From Leptospira sp. WS4.C2 (lineage in GTDB: Bacteria; Spirochaetota; Leptospiria; Leptospirales; Leptospiraceae), in NCBI RefSeq assembly GCF_040833985.1, contig NZ_CP162139.1, forward strand, positions 1,570,001-1,634,000: a stretch of DNA of 64,000 bases, written 5' to 3'. The notes under the pieces are model-generated. The model saw nothing but the letters and a program-made list of their open reading frames with translations. It ran no database searches and was not told the DNA's origin. Position numbers and translations under genes: made by a program. Shown one piece after another: positions 18,122 through 27,109 of the stretch; position 1 is the stretch's first letter; the number at the start of each line of letters is the position of its first letter.

Positions 18122-18327
18122 ATGGAACTTAGAACCATACTCATCGGCGGGGTTTTCCCGCTTTGCTTCTAGGAATGGGAACAGTCATTATGAAGCTAAG
18201 TTTTCGTGCGGGAATTAGTTTGCCCCTCTATTTGGTTTGTGTGGAATCATCGTATCCAGTTCTAAAAGAACTATCTGAGATTTTTATATTTATGATACTG
18301 TCTTATTTATTAATACTGTTATACTAA
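18122..18327 (+). pseudogene. Broken small membrane-protein gene with a -1 frameshift at TTTCCCG
   Basis: An ATG at 18122 starts MELRTILIGGVFP and stops at TAG 18170-18172. The -1 frame from 18154 reads on as FPALLLGMGTVIMKLSFRAG, then ISLPLYLVCVESSYPVLK, to TAA 18325-18327. The join recreates a convincing hydrophobic N-terminus like that of small drug/metabolite-transporter-type proteins. After LPLYLV the sequence no longer looks like the family, so the 3' part is probably deleted. The junction is the heptamer T TTC CCG. It is most likely a degraded gene. Confidence 0.5.
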
Positions 18328-18340
18328 GTAATTGCTTATA

Positions 18341-18739
18341 CTAGACCCAATTTTCTAATTTAAGAGATTGAATTCTCGAGAATTCTTTTTGATTATTTGT
18401 TACGAGTATTCCATTGTTATTTAATACGATTGAAGCTATAATCAGATCGTTTGGACCAATTGCTAATCCCATTAATTCTAAATTGGAACGAATTTCCGAA
18501 TAGATTTCGGATTCTATATCATTAAAACCAAGAATTTCAAAAGGATCTACGAAATCTAAAACAATATCCCTATTTTTTTTTGGGTTTTGACTTTTTAGTG
18601 CACCTAATAAAAGTTCAGCTTTTACTATCGAAGGAATTTTGATTCTATTTGGGTTAAGTTTTTTTATATTATTTTCAATATTAACATTTTTGCCTTTGAG
18701 GAAGTAAATACAAGTGTTTGTATCTAAAAAATAGTTCAA
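18341..18739 (-). CDS. vapC: PIN-domain toxin (VapC-like ribonuclease)
   Basis: The 132-residue PIN-domain protein has the acidic residues of the metal-dependent RNase site: MNYFLDTNTCIYFLKG (Asp 6), IVKAELLLGAL (Glu about 42) and GPNDLIIASIVLNN (Asp about 98). VapC toxins cut tRNA or rRNA when freed from their antitoxin. The start is TTG at 18739, overlapping the antitoxin stop as TTGA, so toxin translation depends on antitoxin translation and should be weaker. This layout (antitoxin first, 4-base overlap) is typical of type II systems. Confidence 0.9.
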   Translation of the reverse strand: MNYFLDTNTCIYFLKGKNVNIENNIKKLNPNRIKIPSIVKAELLLGALKSQNPKKNRDIVLDFVDPFEILGFNDIESEIYSEIRSNLELMGLAIGPNDLIIASIVLNNNGILVTNNQKEFSRIQSLKLENWV

Positions 18740-18966
18740 AATGCTTCTCTCTTACTATCATCTTTAAAATTTAAATGATCAGGTTTATCGAAGGATTTAT
18801 CATCGATAGAACCATATAATTGGAAAAAATTATCAGGCCATTTTTTCTCAAAGGAACTTTGTAATTTTCCTTTAACCCATTGGGATATAGAAACTTTTTC
18901 CTTTTTTGCAGCTAATTCAATTTTTTTGAGTGTATCTTGATCTAAATATAATGATAACTGCGGCAT
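18736..18966 (-). CDS. vapB: Antitoxin of the VapBC-like pair, ribbon-helix-helix type
   Basis: The 76-residue protein begins with MPQLSLYLDQDTLKKIELAA and continues KKEKVSISQWVKGKL, a ribbon-helix-helix DNA-binding fold (about residues 3-45). The charged C-terminal tail should wrap and inhibit the PIN toxin. It starts at ATG 18966 behind AGGAG at proper spacing. It is expected to autorepress the operon by binding the repeated sequence in its own promoter. Confidence 0.85.
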   Translation of the reverse strand: MPQLSLYLDQDTLKKIELAAKKEKVSISQWVKGKLQSSFEKKWPDNFFQLYGSIDDKSFDKPDHLNFKDDSKREAF

Positions 18967-18990
18967 TTCAGTCTCCTATTAAAAGCTTGA

Positions 18991-19022
18991 TGCAAGTATA
19001 TGCGCAAGTATGTTTGCGTCAA
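18991..19022 (-). promoter_or_regulatory. Promoter/operator of the toxin-antitoxin pair
   Basis: On the minus strand TTGACG (19017-19022) and TATACT (18995-19000) are separated by 16 bases, a good sigma70-type promoter. The promoter carries two copies of ACTTGC (GCAAGT on the plus strand, at about 18992 and 19004), a plausible antitoxin-binding repeat. Spacing to the antitoxin ATG leaves a leader of about 20-25 bases. Confidence 0.6.
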
Positions 19023-19097
19023 TTCTATTTTCGGGAATTGGAATTCCTTTTCTTTTGATTAGTTTTGCAATTATTGCACATAACACTAGCCATGGAT

Positions 19098-19709
19098 CTA
19101 CTTATACGGCTTTTGTTTGATTTGAAATGTGAAGGTTCTGTCTTCGGAATGGATGAGCACCTGGGAATAAAAACCTAAATCCAGAGAACGAAACTTGGAG
19201 CGGAATATGGAAGCCTCTTCGTCAAAGATTTCTTTGCGGCAATCGACAACCAAGTCCTTCCATTTTTTTTTGGAAACCGAATAATACAAAAATCCATTGG
19301 CCTGCGAAGGAATGTTTCTTGGCTCCCATTGGATCGTTTCCTGAAAACACAATAGTCCTTGTTTTGTTTGGATGCGAAACTCAGAAGTCCACTTGGGATT
19401 TGGAAATTTTACTTCGTTCTTTGTATTGTTTTCGATAAATAAAAAATATCCTTGGAACAAATCATCTTCTTCTCTCGAGAGACTTAAGTAAGTTGGGTAT
19501 CCGTCTACGATCTGTTTGTCGGACTGGGTGCGGTTTTGAAAACTTCCGGGATTCAGTGCGCGAAAGCCAATATAAAAAATAAGAATCACAAGAACCAAAT
19601 CAATGAGGATGACAATTTGTCTCCACCTGGTTTTTTTATTCTTATCACCGATCTGTTTTAGGTATTCGCGAAATTCTTCCGGCGAACGTGAGTGGTATCC
19701 TTTTCCCAT
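19098..19709 (-). CDS. Single-pass membrane protein of unknown function
   Basis: The 203-residue protein has a cytoplasmic basic N-terminus (GKGYHSRSPEEFREYLKQI), one membrane helix (QIVILIDLVLVILIFYIGFRAL, about 30-52) and a periplasmic beta-rich domain of about 150 residues. No family is recognised. Its ATG lies directly against the stop of the NAD(P)HX repair gene (19710), so the two are co-transcribed, though a functional link is not obvious. Confidence 0.75.
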   Translation of the reverse strand: MGKGYHSRSPEEFREYLKQIGDKNKKTRWRQIVILIDLVLVILIFYIGFRALNPGSFQNRTQSDKQIVDGYPTYLSLSREEDDLFQGYFLFIENNTKNEVKFPNPKWTSEFRIQTKQGLLCFQETIQWEPRNIPSQANGFLYYSVSKKKWKDLVVDCRKEIFDEEASIFRSKFRSLDLGFYSQVLIHSEDRTFTFQIKQKPYK

Positions 19710-21203
19710 CTAAATCAGCTCCACAAGAGACTTTAGAATTTGGTGAGAGGAAGGGTAGGGTTCTTCCAACTGTTTGGAATGGTCGAGTAAGGATAATGCC
19801 AAAAGAACGGAATCTGGAATGGAGAGATCCAAACTCAAATACCGAGCAAGGATTCCAGAAAGTAAATCTCCTGTGCCCATAGTGGCAAGTTTCGGATTGG
19901 GTGATTCCCAAACATAAGAAGATCCATCGGGACATACAAGAAGGCTTACAAAGGATTTTAAAAGCACATACACTTGGTTATGTGGACAATATTCAACTAA
20001 TGTATCATAGGCGGCCTGAACGGAGTTATGAGTGAGACCCGTCATCCGGTTGAGTTCCCCCACATGCGGGGTGAGTAAGATTTGGTTTCCTTTCGGAAGC
20101 GGACTTCCCTTTGTCGGAATCGCACCAGCATCCAAAACCAAACGTAAACCGTCTGGCACAATCCATCCACTGAGATCATTCGGATACTGGGTAAGGCCAG
20201 GGCCGACAACGATGGTTTTTGTTTTATTTAAAAAAGGATCCACAAGAGTTTCCGCAAGGGAACTGGTTTTCACCATTTTGGAAAGGTCTTCTTGGAATAC
20301 ATAAGAACTGATTTTGAGAGAAGGGGAAAAAATTTTACTAATCCCACCACCGAGCCTTGAGAAGGCTTGCTCCGAAAGTAATATGGCTCCTTCCATTCCA
20401 TCGGAACCTCCATAAAATAAGGCAGAACCCGCACTGTATTTATGGTCTTTGTTTTTACGTTTGATGGTAGAGATGGCCGATTCGGGATCGGCTTCTAAAT
20501 AATAGCGATTTGAAAAGGTAATCTCGTTTAAATGGGAGCGAACAGGAAATCCAATCGCTTCATAGTATCTAGGAATGATGGAATCTTTTTCATAAATAAA
20601 TCCAATATTTTCCCATTTCCTCGTCCCTAGTTCCTCAATGGAATCGGCAAATACAAAACTGTGGGCATCTTCACCCTTTTCTCCTAGCGCATAAGGATTC
20701 CAACCACTTGCCGTATCCAGGGACAACCTATAAAAAAACACATCACTATCATTGATGGTATCAATCAGTTCTTTTAGTTCTTCTGAGAGAGCATTTTGAA
20801 ATCCGGTTCCGAGAAGGGCATCCACAAGTAAAACAGAGTCTTCTTCGGCCGCTTCCCATTCCTTGTAAAAATCTTCGATCGTTCCAATGGCACCGAGAGT
20901 TTGAGAAACTAGACCCTCGTAAAATTTCCCCGCCTCCGATTTGTTTTGGGACGTGGAAAAACACTGAACGGAATATCCTTCTTGGAATAAGGTATGGGCC
21001 AAAGCATAACCGTCTCCACCATTTCCTCCACTTCCAGAAAGAATCCAAATGGATTCTGCTGTTTTCCATAAGTCTTCGTTGGCATGAAAGACAGAAAGGG
21101 CAGCCATTCCCATTAAGGTTTGTTCGCTAAACCCTAATTTCTTTGTTGTGAGAGAATCTATTGCTTTCGATTCTTTATTGGTGAATAAGGGTTTTTGTTT
21201 CAT
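19710..21203 (-). CDS. nnr: Bifunctional NAD(P)HX epimerase/dehydratase
   Basis: The 497-residue protein is the usual fusion that repairs hydrated NAD(P)H. The N-terminal YjeF_N-type epimerase (about 1-215) has the glycine loop SGSGGNGGDGYALA and VDALLGTGFQ. The C-terminal ribokinase-like ADP-dependent dehydratase (about 230-490) has VVGPGLTQY, LTPHVGELNRMTG and the nucleotide-site MGTGDLLSGILARYL. It converts (R)-NAD(P)HX to the S form and dehydrates it back to NAD(P)H in the cytoplasm. The length is normal and both active sites look intact. It abuts genes on both sides (19709 and the lipoprotein stop at 21204). Confidence 0.93.
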   Translation of the reverse strand: MKQKPLFTNKESKAIDSLTTKKLGFSEQTLMGMAALSVFHANEDLWKTAESIWILSGSGGNGGDGYALAHTLFQEGYSVQCFSTSQNKSEAGKFYEGLVSQTLGAIGTIEDFYKEWEAAEEDSVLLVDALLGTGFQNALSEELKELIDTINDSDVFFYRLSLDTASGWNPYALGEKGEDAHSFVFADSIEELGTRKWENIGFIYEKDSIIPRYYEAIGFPVRSHLNEITFSNRYYLEADPESAISTIKRKNKDHKYSAGSALFYGGSDGMEGAILLSEQAFSRLGGGISKIFSPSLKISSYVFQEDLSKMVKTSSLAETLVDPFLNKTKTIVVGPGLTQYPNDLSGWIVPDGLRLVLDAGAIPTKGSPLPKGNQILLTPHVGELNRMTGLTHNSVQAAYDTLVEYCPHNQVYVLLKSFVSLLVCPDGSSYVWESPNPKLATMGTGDLLSGILARYLSLDLSIPDSVLLALSLLDHSKQLEEPYPSSHQILKSLVELI

Positions 21204-22310
21204 TTAGATCCAACGATACACTTCAAGGGCACCGGCACGAATCCGAACAGAATAAATATTATCAAAAGCATCTGTATACGTTTCTCTCCACTGACCACGG
21301 GGACTAGAAAAAGGAATCCGTTTGTTATTGATATGGTTTCCTTCTTTGTCATGCACTTGGAGCCTTACGGAGTTGCCACCGTCTTCAGTTTCCCAAATAT
21401 AAAACTCACCATTGTTTCGGATGGAAAATAAAATCTCGGAAGGGTCTTGGATTTCTTTTAAAAATTCAGATTGTTTGGAATCAAAAACAAAACGAAAGAT
21501 CCTACGGAATTTAAATCGTTTGTCTTTTTTGGAATAATAACTAAAAGATCCGAGAACATATTCTCCTTCCGGATGAGGTAGGAGTTTATCCAAAGTGATG
21601 TCATATTCTTTTGCATCATTACTGGCAAATACATCGAGGCCCGACTCTTTTAAATTTCCTTTCAGTTCTCCTTCTTCAAAATAAGAAAGTCGCATCTCCT
21701 CTGCAATGCGGTGGTAAACAAATAACTTTTCTCCTTCCCCGGGCAAAATGAACTCAATATAACGGAAGGGTTCGGAATTTTTTCCGGAAGCCCCTAACAT
21801 AAATTTCACGACACCTTTTTGGGAAATTTGGACAAGAAAAGAAGGGAGGACTGTCGCCCCTTGGGTGGAAAAAGCACCGCTGTAGGTTTTGTATAAGTTT
21901 TCTTGGCCTGGGGGAAGTTCCATTCCCTTGGTGGAGATTCTGTTTTGAACGATGAGATCCCCATCTTCGTTCATGGCAACAATCCCAATCCCACCAAATC
22001 GAAAAGGGTAATGCGGAATTCCGGAAATGGATTTGAAATCTGGGTTCCCGAGAGTGGCATCAAGCCTTCCATTTCTGTCAAAAAGTTTGATTACGGCTTG
22101 TTTATTGTCCGCCATGGCACTAATATTGGAAGAGTTCGGGATGGTCAGTGGGACATTCGTCAATACTTGGTTCACCACCACACCTTCAAAGCTCTCATTG
22201 GTCCCACCGAGGGGAATGCGAAAGAGGATTTCTTCTTTCAAATTCTCGACTCGGAAACGAAGGCAGGATACGGAAACAAAGAGGGTGAGGAAAAGGGTAA
22301 GGGTTCGCAT
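21204..22310 (-). CDS. Lipoprotein with beta-propeller-like repeats (LIC_12708-like)
   Basis: The protein is best started at ATG 22310, giving 368 residues with the lipoprotein signal MRTLTLFLTLFVSVSC (Cys 16). The longer frame from 22394 would run into the divergent rimP promoter and lacks a signal at its start. The mature part alternates short strands with motifs such as VIKLFDRNGRLDATLG and IVAMNEDGDLIVQNR, suggesting a beta-propeller. From memory it corresponds to the family named LIC_12708 in Leptospira, which sits beside rimP-nusA; the function is unknown. It heads the minus-strand unit with the NAD(P)HX enzyme one base away. Confidence 0.8.
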   Translation of the reverse strand: MRTLTLFLTLFVSVSCLRFRVENLKEEILFRIPLGGTNESFEGVVVNQVLTNVPLTIPNSSNISAMADNKQAVIKLFDRNGRLDATLGNPDFKSISGIPHYPFRFGGIGIVAMNEDGDLIVQNRISTKGMELPPGQENLYKTYSGAFSTQGATVLPSFLVQISQKGVVKFMLGASGKNSEPFRYIEFILPGEGEKLFVYHRIAEEMRLSYFEEGELKGNLKESGLDVFASNDAKEYDITLDKLLPHPEGEYVLGSFSYYSKKDKRFKFRRIFRFVFDSKQSEFLKEIQDPSEILFSIRNNGEFYIWETEDGGNSVRLQVHDKEGNHINNKRIPFSSPRGQWRETYTDAFDNIYSVRIRAGALEVYRWI

Positions 22311-22365
22311 GGTGCAACATCCATTCCCTAATTTTTTATTTACAGGACAACTCGCTTTTCCTAGC

Positions 22366-22394
22366 TTGACAGTAGACATGTTAAATTTTAGCAT
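22366..22394 (+). promoter_or_regulatory. Promoter of the rimP-nusA-infB operon
   Basis: TTGACA (22366-22371) and TAGCAT (22389-22394) are spaced by 17 bases, about 30 bases before the TTG start of rimP. The -35 is consensus and the -10 is moderate. It sits in the short divergent gap to the lipoprotein gene. Confidence 0.55.
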
Positions 22395-22421
22395 GAGCTG
22401 GGTCTCTTATACAGATTCCTT

Positions 22422-22931
22422 TTGGAATCTTTTGGAAATGGTTTGGTATATACCGAGGAAAACATCAGAGAACTTATTTTACGCGTTCTCGCTCCACCTC
22501 TAGCGCTTTTTTCGCTCCAAGTACAGAATCGGAAAAACCACGCCCTCATTGAGATTGAACTTGATCATCTCACAGACAAAACTGGCTCCGCTAGTTTGGA
22601 AGACTGTGAGACTGTTTCTAGGAGACTCAAAGAGGAGCTGGATTTATGGGGAGAGGAATTTGATTTCACTCTCCAAGTCTCCTCCGCGGGAGCAGAACGT
22701 GTTTTGCGTCTGCCGGAGGATTTAAGTCGTTTCCAAGGACTTTTAGTCAAACTAGAAGTGCCGCTGGAATCAGGAAAATGGGACAAACGATTGTATCGTT
22801 TGGGACCGGTTTCGGGGGATTCAGTTGAGCTTACGCTTTACGATCGTAAAACTCGACACAAAAAGAACCAAAAATCGGTATCTATGCCCATCGCAGAAAT
22901 ACGAAAGGGAAATTTGTATTTAGAAATTTAA
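22422..22931 (+). CDS. rimP: Ribosome maturation factor RimP
   Basis: The 169-residue protein has the RimP two-domain layout: an N-terminal alpha/beta domain with LEDCETVSRRLKEEL and the conserved FTLQVSSAGAERVL (normally VSSPG), then an SH3-like C-terminal domain. RimP assists 30S subunit assembly. The position directly before nusA and infB confirms the assignment. No ATG is available in frame; TTG 22422 is the probable start (TTG 22443 is a shorter alternative). Divergence from the usual SSPG suggests normal Leptospira drift. Confidence 0.9.
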   Translation: MESFGNGLVYTEENIRELILRVLAPPLALFSLQVQNRKNHALIEIELDHLTDKTGSASLEDCETVSRRLKEELDLWGEEFDFTLQVSSAGAERVLRLPEDLSRFQGLLVKLEVPLESGKWDKRLYRLGPVSGDSVELTLYDRKTRHKKNQKSVSMPIAEIRKGNLYLEI

Positions 22932-22935
22932 GACT

Positions 22936-24333
22936 ATGGCGACAAAACAAGCAACGAAAGAAACTGGGCTATTCGAAGCCATCCAACAATTCTGTCAGGA
23001 CAAATCTCTTGATAGAGAACTCGTACTCGGTGTCATCCGAGACTCACTCCTCGCCGCCTATCGCAAAAAAGTCGGTTTGGAAGCGGAGACAGATGACCGT
23101 TGCCAAGTAGACTTCGGTTCCGATAACAAAAACGAAATCATCATCTCTGTCCTTCGTGACGTGGTAGAAGATAAAACAACAAACCCTCTAGAGATCTCTC
23201 TAGAAGAAGCAAGTAAATTGGATCCTGCCGCACAAGTGGGAACCCAAATGCGTGTGTTTGAAAAACCACAAGACCTTTCTCGGGTTCTTTCCAGCCAAGC
23301 CAAACAAATGGTTTTCCAACGTTTGCGCGATATGGAAAAGGAATTACTTTACCAAGAGTATAAATCCAAAGAAGGGGAACTCACTCACGGGTACTTCCAA
23401 CGTTGGAAAAAAGACATCATGTCCATCGACCTCGGTAAGGTCGAAGGGATCATGTTAAAAAAAGATCAAAACCCTGGCGAAAAATACCGCCAAGGCGATC
23501 GAATGAAAGCCATCATTTCTCGAGTAGAACTTCGCCCCCGTGAACCAATGCCTGTCATCACACTCTCTCGTGCCTCGGGTGACTTTGTGAAAAAACTCTT
23601 CGAGATGGAAATTCCAGAAGTGTATGATGGCATTGTAGAAATTCGCGATGTAGCTCGTATCCCATCTTACAGAACAAAGGTGGTTGTGACCACTAGTAAG
23701 TCTGATGTGGATCCTGTGGGAGCTTGTGTGGGAATGAAAGGGGTTCGGATCCAAGCCATCGTAAGAGAACTCGGAAACGAAAGAATCGACATCGTTTTAC
23801 ATTCTGACGAACCAAGTATTTTTATCGCAAATGCCATTTCTCCTGCAAAACCGGTAGAAGTGCATGTGGACAGAAAGAGGGGAGATGCCCTTGTCATCGT
23901 TCCCGATGAATCTCTTTCTCTTGCCATCGGAATCAACGGATCCAATGTGAAATTGGTTTCCCAACTTTCCGGTTTCAAAATCGACATCAAAACTGTATCC
24001 CAATACAACCAGGAACTAGCTTCGCCGGAAGCTCGTGAAAAACTGGATCGACTCTTCAATGCTCAACAAGAAGCAATGGAAGAATCAGAAGACCAATATA
24101 ACGAAAGCGGAGACGAGGAAGAAGAGGATTCTGGATTCACTCCACTTTCCGAAGTTCCAGGTCTCACTCCAAGGATCGTCGGCCTTCTCGAAGCCGGCGG
24201 GATCAAAAACGTGGAAACCCTTCTCGAGTTCAGCCAAGAGGAACTTTCGAAAATTTCCGGAATCGGGAAAACGACAGCAGAACAAATCTTACGTTTGCTT
24301 CGTGAATCTATCGAATGGGTAGAAGAGGGTTAA
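22936..24333 (+). CDS. nusA: Transcription elongation/termination factor NusA
   Basis: The 465-residue protein contains the N-terminal RNA-polymerase-binding domain, an S1 domain (about 135-200), tandem KH domains (VGACVGMKGVRIQAIVREL and SLAIGINGSNVKLVSQLSG) and, after an acidic linker, a C-terminal helix-hairpin-helix region (VPGLTPRIVGLLEAGGIKN, then LSKISGIGKTTAEQIL). NusA modulates pausing, termination and antitermination. It starts 5 bases after rimP. The acidic linker (EEMEESEDQYNESGDEEEED type) is typical of the genus. Confidence 0.97.
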   Translation: MATKQATKETGLFEAIQQFCQDKSLDRELVLGVIRDSLLAAYRKKVGLEAETDDRCQVDFGSDNKNEIIISVLRDVVEDKTTNPLEISLEEASKLDPAAQVGTQMRVFEKPQDLSRVLSSQAKQMVFQRLRDMEKELLYQEYKSKEGELTHGYFQRWKKDIMSIDLGKVEGIMLKKDQNPGEKYRQGDRMKAIISRVELRPREPMPVITLSRASGDFVKKLFEMEIPEVYDGIVEIRDVARIPSYRTKVVVTTSKSDVDPVGACVGMKGVRIQAIVRELGNERIDIVLHSDEPSIFIANAISPAKPVEVHVDRKRGDALVIVPDESLSLAIGINGSNVKLVSQLSGFKIDIKTVSQYNQELASPEAREKLDRLFNAQQEAMEESEDQYNESGDEEEEDSGFTPLSEVPGLTPRIVGLLEAGGIKNVETLLEFSQEELSKISGIGKTTAEQILRLLRESIEWVEEG

Positions 24334-24348
24334 GTTTTAAGGCATAAT

Positions 24349-27099
24349 ATGGAAGAGCAAAAATCGATTAAAGAAACCCTCCAGCAGGGAGCCAGTGGTG
24401 ACAAAACCAAGAAAAAGCTTGTCATCAAGAAAAAAGCGGCACCTGCAGATGAGAAAAAAGAATCCAATTCTGGTTCACAAGCTGCGGAAGCAATCAAAAC
24501 TTCTTCCCCAGCTTCAGACAAAAAAAAGGATTTGAATGAACTCATTCGTGAGGAAGCCAAAAGACAGGGACTCGGTTCCGGTCCTCAAGCTCCTTCCCAA
24601 GCATCACCGATTGTGTCTCGTCCGGAAAGAAAACCGGAACCACAACCTGAAAGAGAAAGACCTCCTATGGATCGGAAACCCGAATCCATTCTCTCAGGTG
24701 ATACTTCTTCTCCTAACTACCGCCAAGGCGGTGGTCCTGGCCAAGGCCAAGGAGGAGGAAACCCAGGTTATTTTAGAAAAGAAGATCGTAACCCGATTGT
24801 CTCAAGACCTACCACTCCTCGCCCCCCAAGACCGGAAGGCCAAGGAACTGGATACCAAGGAAATCGTGGACCTGGACAAGGTGGCCCTGGTGGCTACCAA
24901 GGAAATCGTGGACCTGGACAAGGCGGCCCTGGCGGATACCAAGGAAATCGTGGACCTGGACAAGGTGGCCCTGGTGGATACCAAGGAAATCGTGGACCTG
25001 GACAAGGTGGCCCTGGTGGATACCAAGGAAATCGTGGACCTGGACAAGGTGGTCCTGGCGGCTACCAAGGAAATCGTGGACCTGGACAAGGTGGTCCTGG
25101 TGGCTACCAAGGAAATCGTGGAGCAAGACCCATTGGTCAAGGTGGTCCTGGTACGGGAAGACCTCCTGGAGATTCTCCATTCGGTGCTCCTGGTGGACCT
25201 CCTGGCGCCGGTGGACCTGGTGGTGCTAAAAAAAGAGTCTTTGATAAGGAAAAAGGTGGAAGGGAAGAAAACGAAAACACTAAGTTTTTCAAACAATCCT
25301 TTCGCAAACAAAAGGCACAGGCTGCGGCTCTTGCCGCTGTCCCAAAAGAAATCTCCATTTTGGAAAACATCCAAGTGGGAGAGATTGCTAAAAAACTGAA
25401 TTTAAAACCTGGGGAAGTCATCAGTAAACTCATGAAAATGGGGATGATGGTAACCATCAATAATGTGATCGATGCAGAAACAGCATCCATCCTTGCCGAC
25501 GATTACGGCTGTAAGGTGAAGATTGTTTCCCTTTACGACGAAACTGTCATCGAAGAAGAAAAGGATGCACCAGAAGATTATATCACTCGTCCTCCAGTGG
25601 TTACTATCATGGGTCACGTTGACCATGGTAAAACCAAACTTTTGGATACAATACGTTCGTCTCGAGTGGCAGAAGGGGAATCGGGCGGAATCACTCAGCA
25701 CATTGGTGCCTACCAAGTAGAAACCAATCGGGGAAGGGTAGCTTTCCTTGATACACCTGGTCACGAAGCCTTTACTTCCATGAGAGCACGCGGTGCCTCG
25801 GTTACTGACATTGTAGTGCTCGTTGTTGCTGCCGATGACGGGGTCATGCCTCAAACCATTGAAGCCATCAACCATGCTAAGGAAGCAGGTGTACCGATCA
25901 TCGTTGCCGTAAACAAAATTGATTTACCTGCCGCAAACCCGGAGAAGGTGAGACAAGAACTTTCCAATTATGGATTACAACCAGAAGAATGGGGCGGAAC
26001 AACCATCTTCTGTGATATCTCTGCAAAAAATAATATTGGAATTGATAAACTTCTCGAGATGCTTCTCATCCAAGCAGAACTTCTCGACCACAAATCCAAT
26101 CCAAAACGAAAAGCCAAAGGAACCATCGTCGAAGCAAAACTCGATCCAGGTCGTGGTGCTGTGGCAACTGTCCTCATCCAAAACGGAACACTCCGTGTGG
26201 GTGATGCTTTTGTTGCCGGAGTCCATGCCGGTCGTGTGAGAGCGATGTATGATGACCTGGGACGTTCGATCCGTGAAGCCGGTCCGTCTTTTCCAGCCCT
26301 TGTGACTGGACTCGATGGAGTACCGGATGCAGGAGCTCCGTTTGATGTGGTGATCGATGACAAAGAAGCACGCACCATCTCTCATAGCCGTCAAGAGTAT
26401 GAAAGACTAGGCCAGTCGAAAAACGCTGCGACCCGAGTCACACTCGACAATATGAGCGAGATCATCAAACAAGGTGCTCTCAAAGAACTCAAAGTCATCA
26501 TCAAAGCGGACGTTCGCGGATCTACAGAAGCGGTAAAAGAAGCTCTAGAAAAACTTTCTACAGCCGATGTCCGCCTAAATGTAATCCATGCAGGAACCGG
26601 TGCGATTGTAGATTCCGATATCATCTTGGCATCTGCATCCAACGCGATTGTGATTGGTTTCCATACACGTGCGAATCCAAAAACGGTCTCTCTTGCTGAG
26701 AAAGAAAAAGTCGAAATCAAATACTACAGTATCATTTACGATGTAGTGAACGAAGTGAAAGCTTCCATGGAAGGAATGCTCGAACCTGAAAAAGTAGAAA
26801 ACATCATCGGTAAGGTAGAAATCCGGGATGTATTCAAAATTTCCAAAGTGGGTAACATTGCAGGTTGTATGGTCAAATCTGGAAAGGTCACCAAACAAGC
26901 GCACGTTCGAGTCATCTCGAGCGAAACTGGTGAAATCACTTGGGAAGGTAAGATCAAAAACTTGAAACGTATGAAAGATGACGTTCCAGATGTTCTGACT
27001 GGGTTTGAATGCGGTATCTTACTCGATGGATTCAATGACTTTGTTGTGGGTGATGAGATCGAAGCTTACGAGATCCGAGAGATTGCTCGTAAACTTTAA
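24349..27099 (+). CDS. infB: Translation initiation factor IF-2 with a long Gly/Pro repeat region
   Basis: The 916-residue GTPase carries a variable N-terminal extension of about 330 residues: first Lys-rich, then Pro/Gly-rich with six tandem 14-residue repeats ([14 protein letters not shown]). The IF2_N segment ([16 protein letters not shown]) follows, then the G domain with [16 protein letters not shown] (G1), DTPGHEAF (G3) and NKIDLP (G4), and domains II, III and IV. It places initiator tRNA on the 30S subunit. It begins 15 bases after nusA. The repetitive extension is unusual in regularity and probably variable between strains. Confidence 0.97.
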   Translation: MEEQKSIKETLQQGASGDKTKKKLVIKKKAAPADEKKESNSGSQAAEAIKTSSPASDKKKDLNELIREEAKRQGLGSGPQAPSQASPIVSRPERKPEPQPERERPPMDRKPESILSGDTSSPNYRQGGGPGQGQGGGNPGYFRKEDRNPIVSRPTTPRPPRPEGQGTGYQGNRGPGQGGPGGYQGNRGPGQGGPGGYQGNRGPGQGGPGGYQGNRGPGQGGPGGYQGNRGPGQGGPGGYQGNRGPGQGGPGGYQGNRGARPIGQGGPGTGRPPGDSPFGAPGGPPGAGGPGGAKKRVFDKEKGGREENENTKFFKQSFRKQKAQAAALAAVPKEISILENIQVGEIAKKLNLKPGEVISKLMKMGMMVTINNVIDAETASILADDYGCKVKIVSLYDETVIEEEKDAPEDYITRPPVVTIMGHVDHGKTKLLDTIRSSRVAEGESGGITQHIGAYQVETNRGRVAFLDTPGHEAFTSMRARGASVTDIVVLVVAADDGVMPQTIEAINHAKEAGVPIIVAVNKIDLPAANPEKVRQELSNYGLQPEEWGGTTIFCDISAKNNIGIDKLLEMLLIQAELLDHKSNPKRKAKGTIVEAKLDPGRGAVATVLIQNGTLRVGDAFVAGVHAGRVRAMYDDLGRSIREAGPSFPALVTGLDGVPDAGAPFDVVIDDKEARTISHSRQEYERLGQSKNAATRVTLDNMSEIIKQGALKELKVIIKADVRGSTEAVKEALEKLSTADVRLNVIHAGTGAIVDSDIILASASNAIVIGFHTRANPKTVSLAEKEKVEIKYYSIIYDVVNEVKASMEGMLEPEKVENIIGKVEIRDVFKISKVGNIAGCMVKSGKVTKQAHVRVISSETGEITWEGKIKNLKRMKDDVPDVLTGFECGILLDGFNDFVVGDEIEAYEIREIARKL
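24863..25122 (+). repeat. Six 42-bp tandem repeats inside infB
   Basis: Units of 42 bases encoding [14 protein letters not shown] repeat six times in phase, with an extra half unit before. Third-position differences (GGC/GGT, GGA/GGT) show the copies are not all recent. The unit length is a multiple of three, so copy-number change keeps the frame. It is a likely variable-number tandem repeat. Confidence 0.92.
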
Positions 27100-27109
27100 G
27101 GCTGCCTAA

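Noticed and set aside
16931..19080. Integrated mobile element carrying marR, DUF1398 and vapBC
   Set aside because: No integrase, transposase, target duplications or tRNA boundary is visible; it is better described as an accessory patch.
22027..22503. 158-codon plus ORF before rimP
   Set aside because: It is antisense to the lipoprotein gene and runs across the rimP promoter.
24863..25122. Possible CRISPR array
   Set aside because: Regular 42-base periodicity has no unique spacers and is entirely coding.
24536..25399. Long plus-frame and minus-frame ORFs over the infB repeats
   Set aside because: They are frame shadows of the 42-bp repeat; the IF-2 frame carries all conserved domains.
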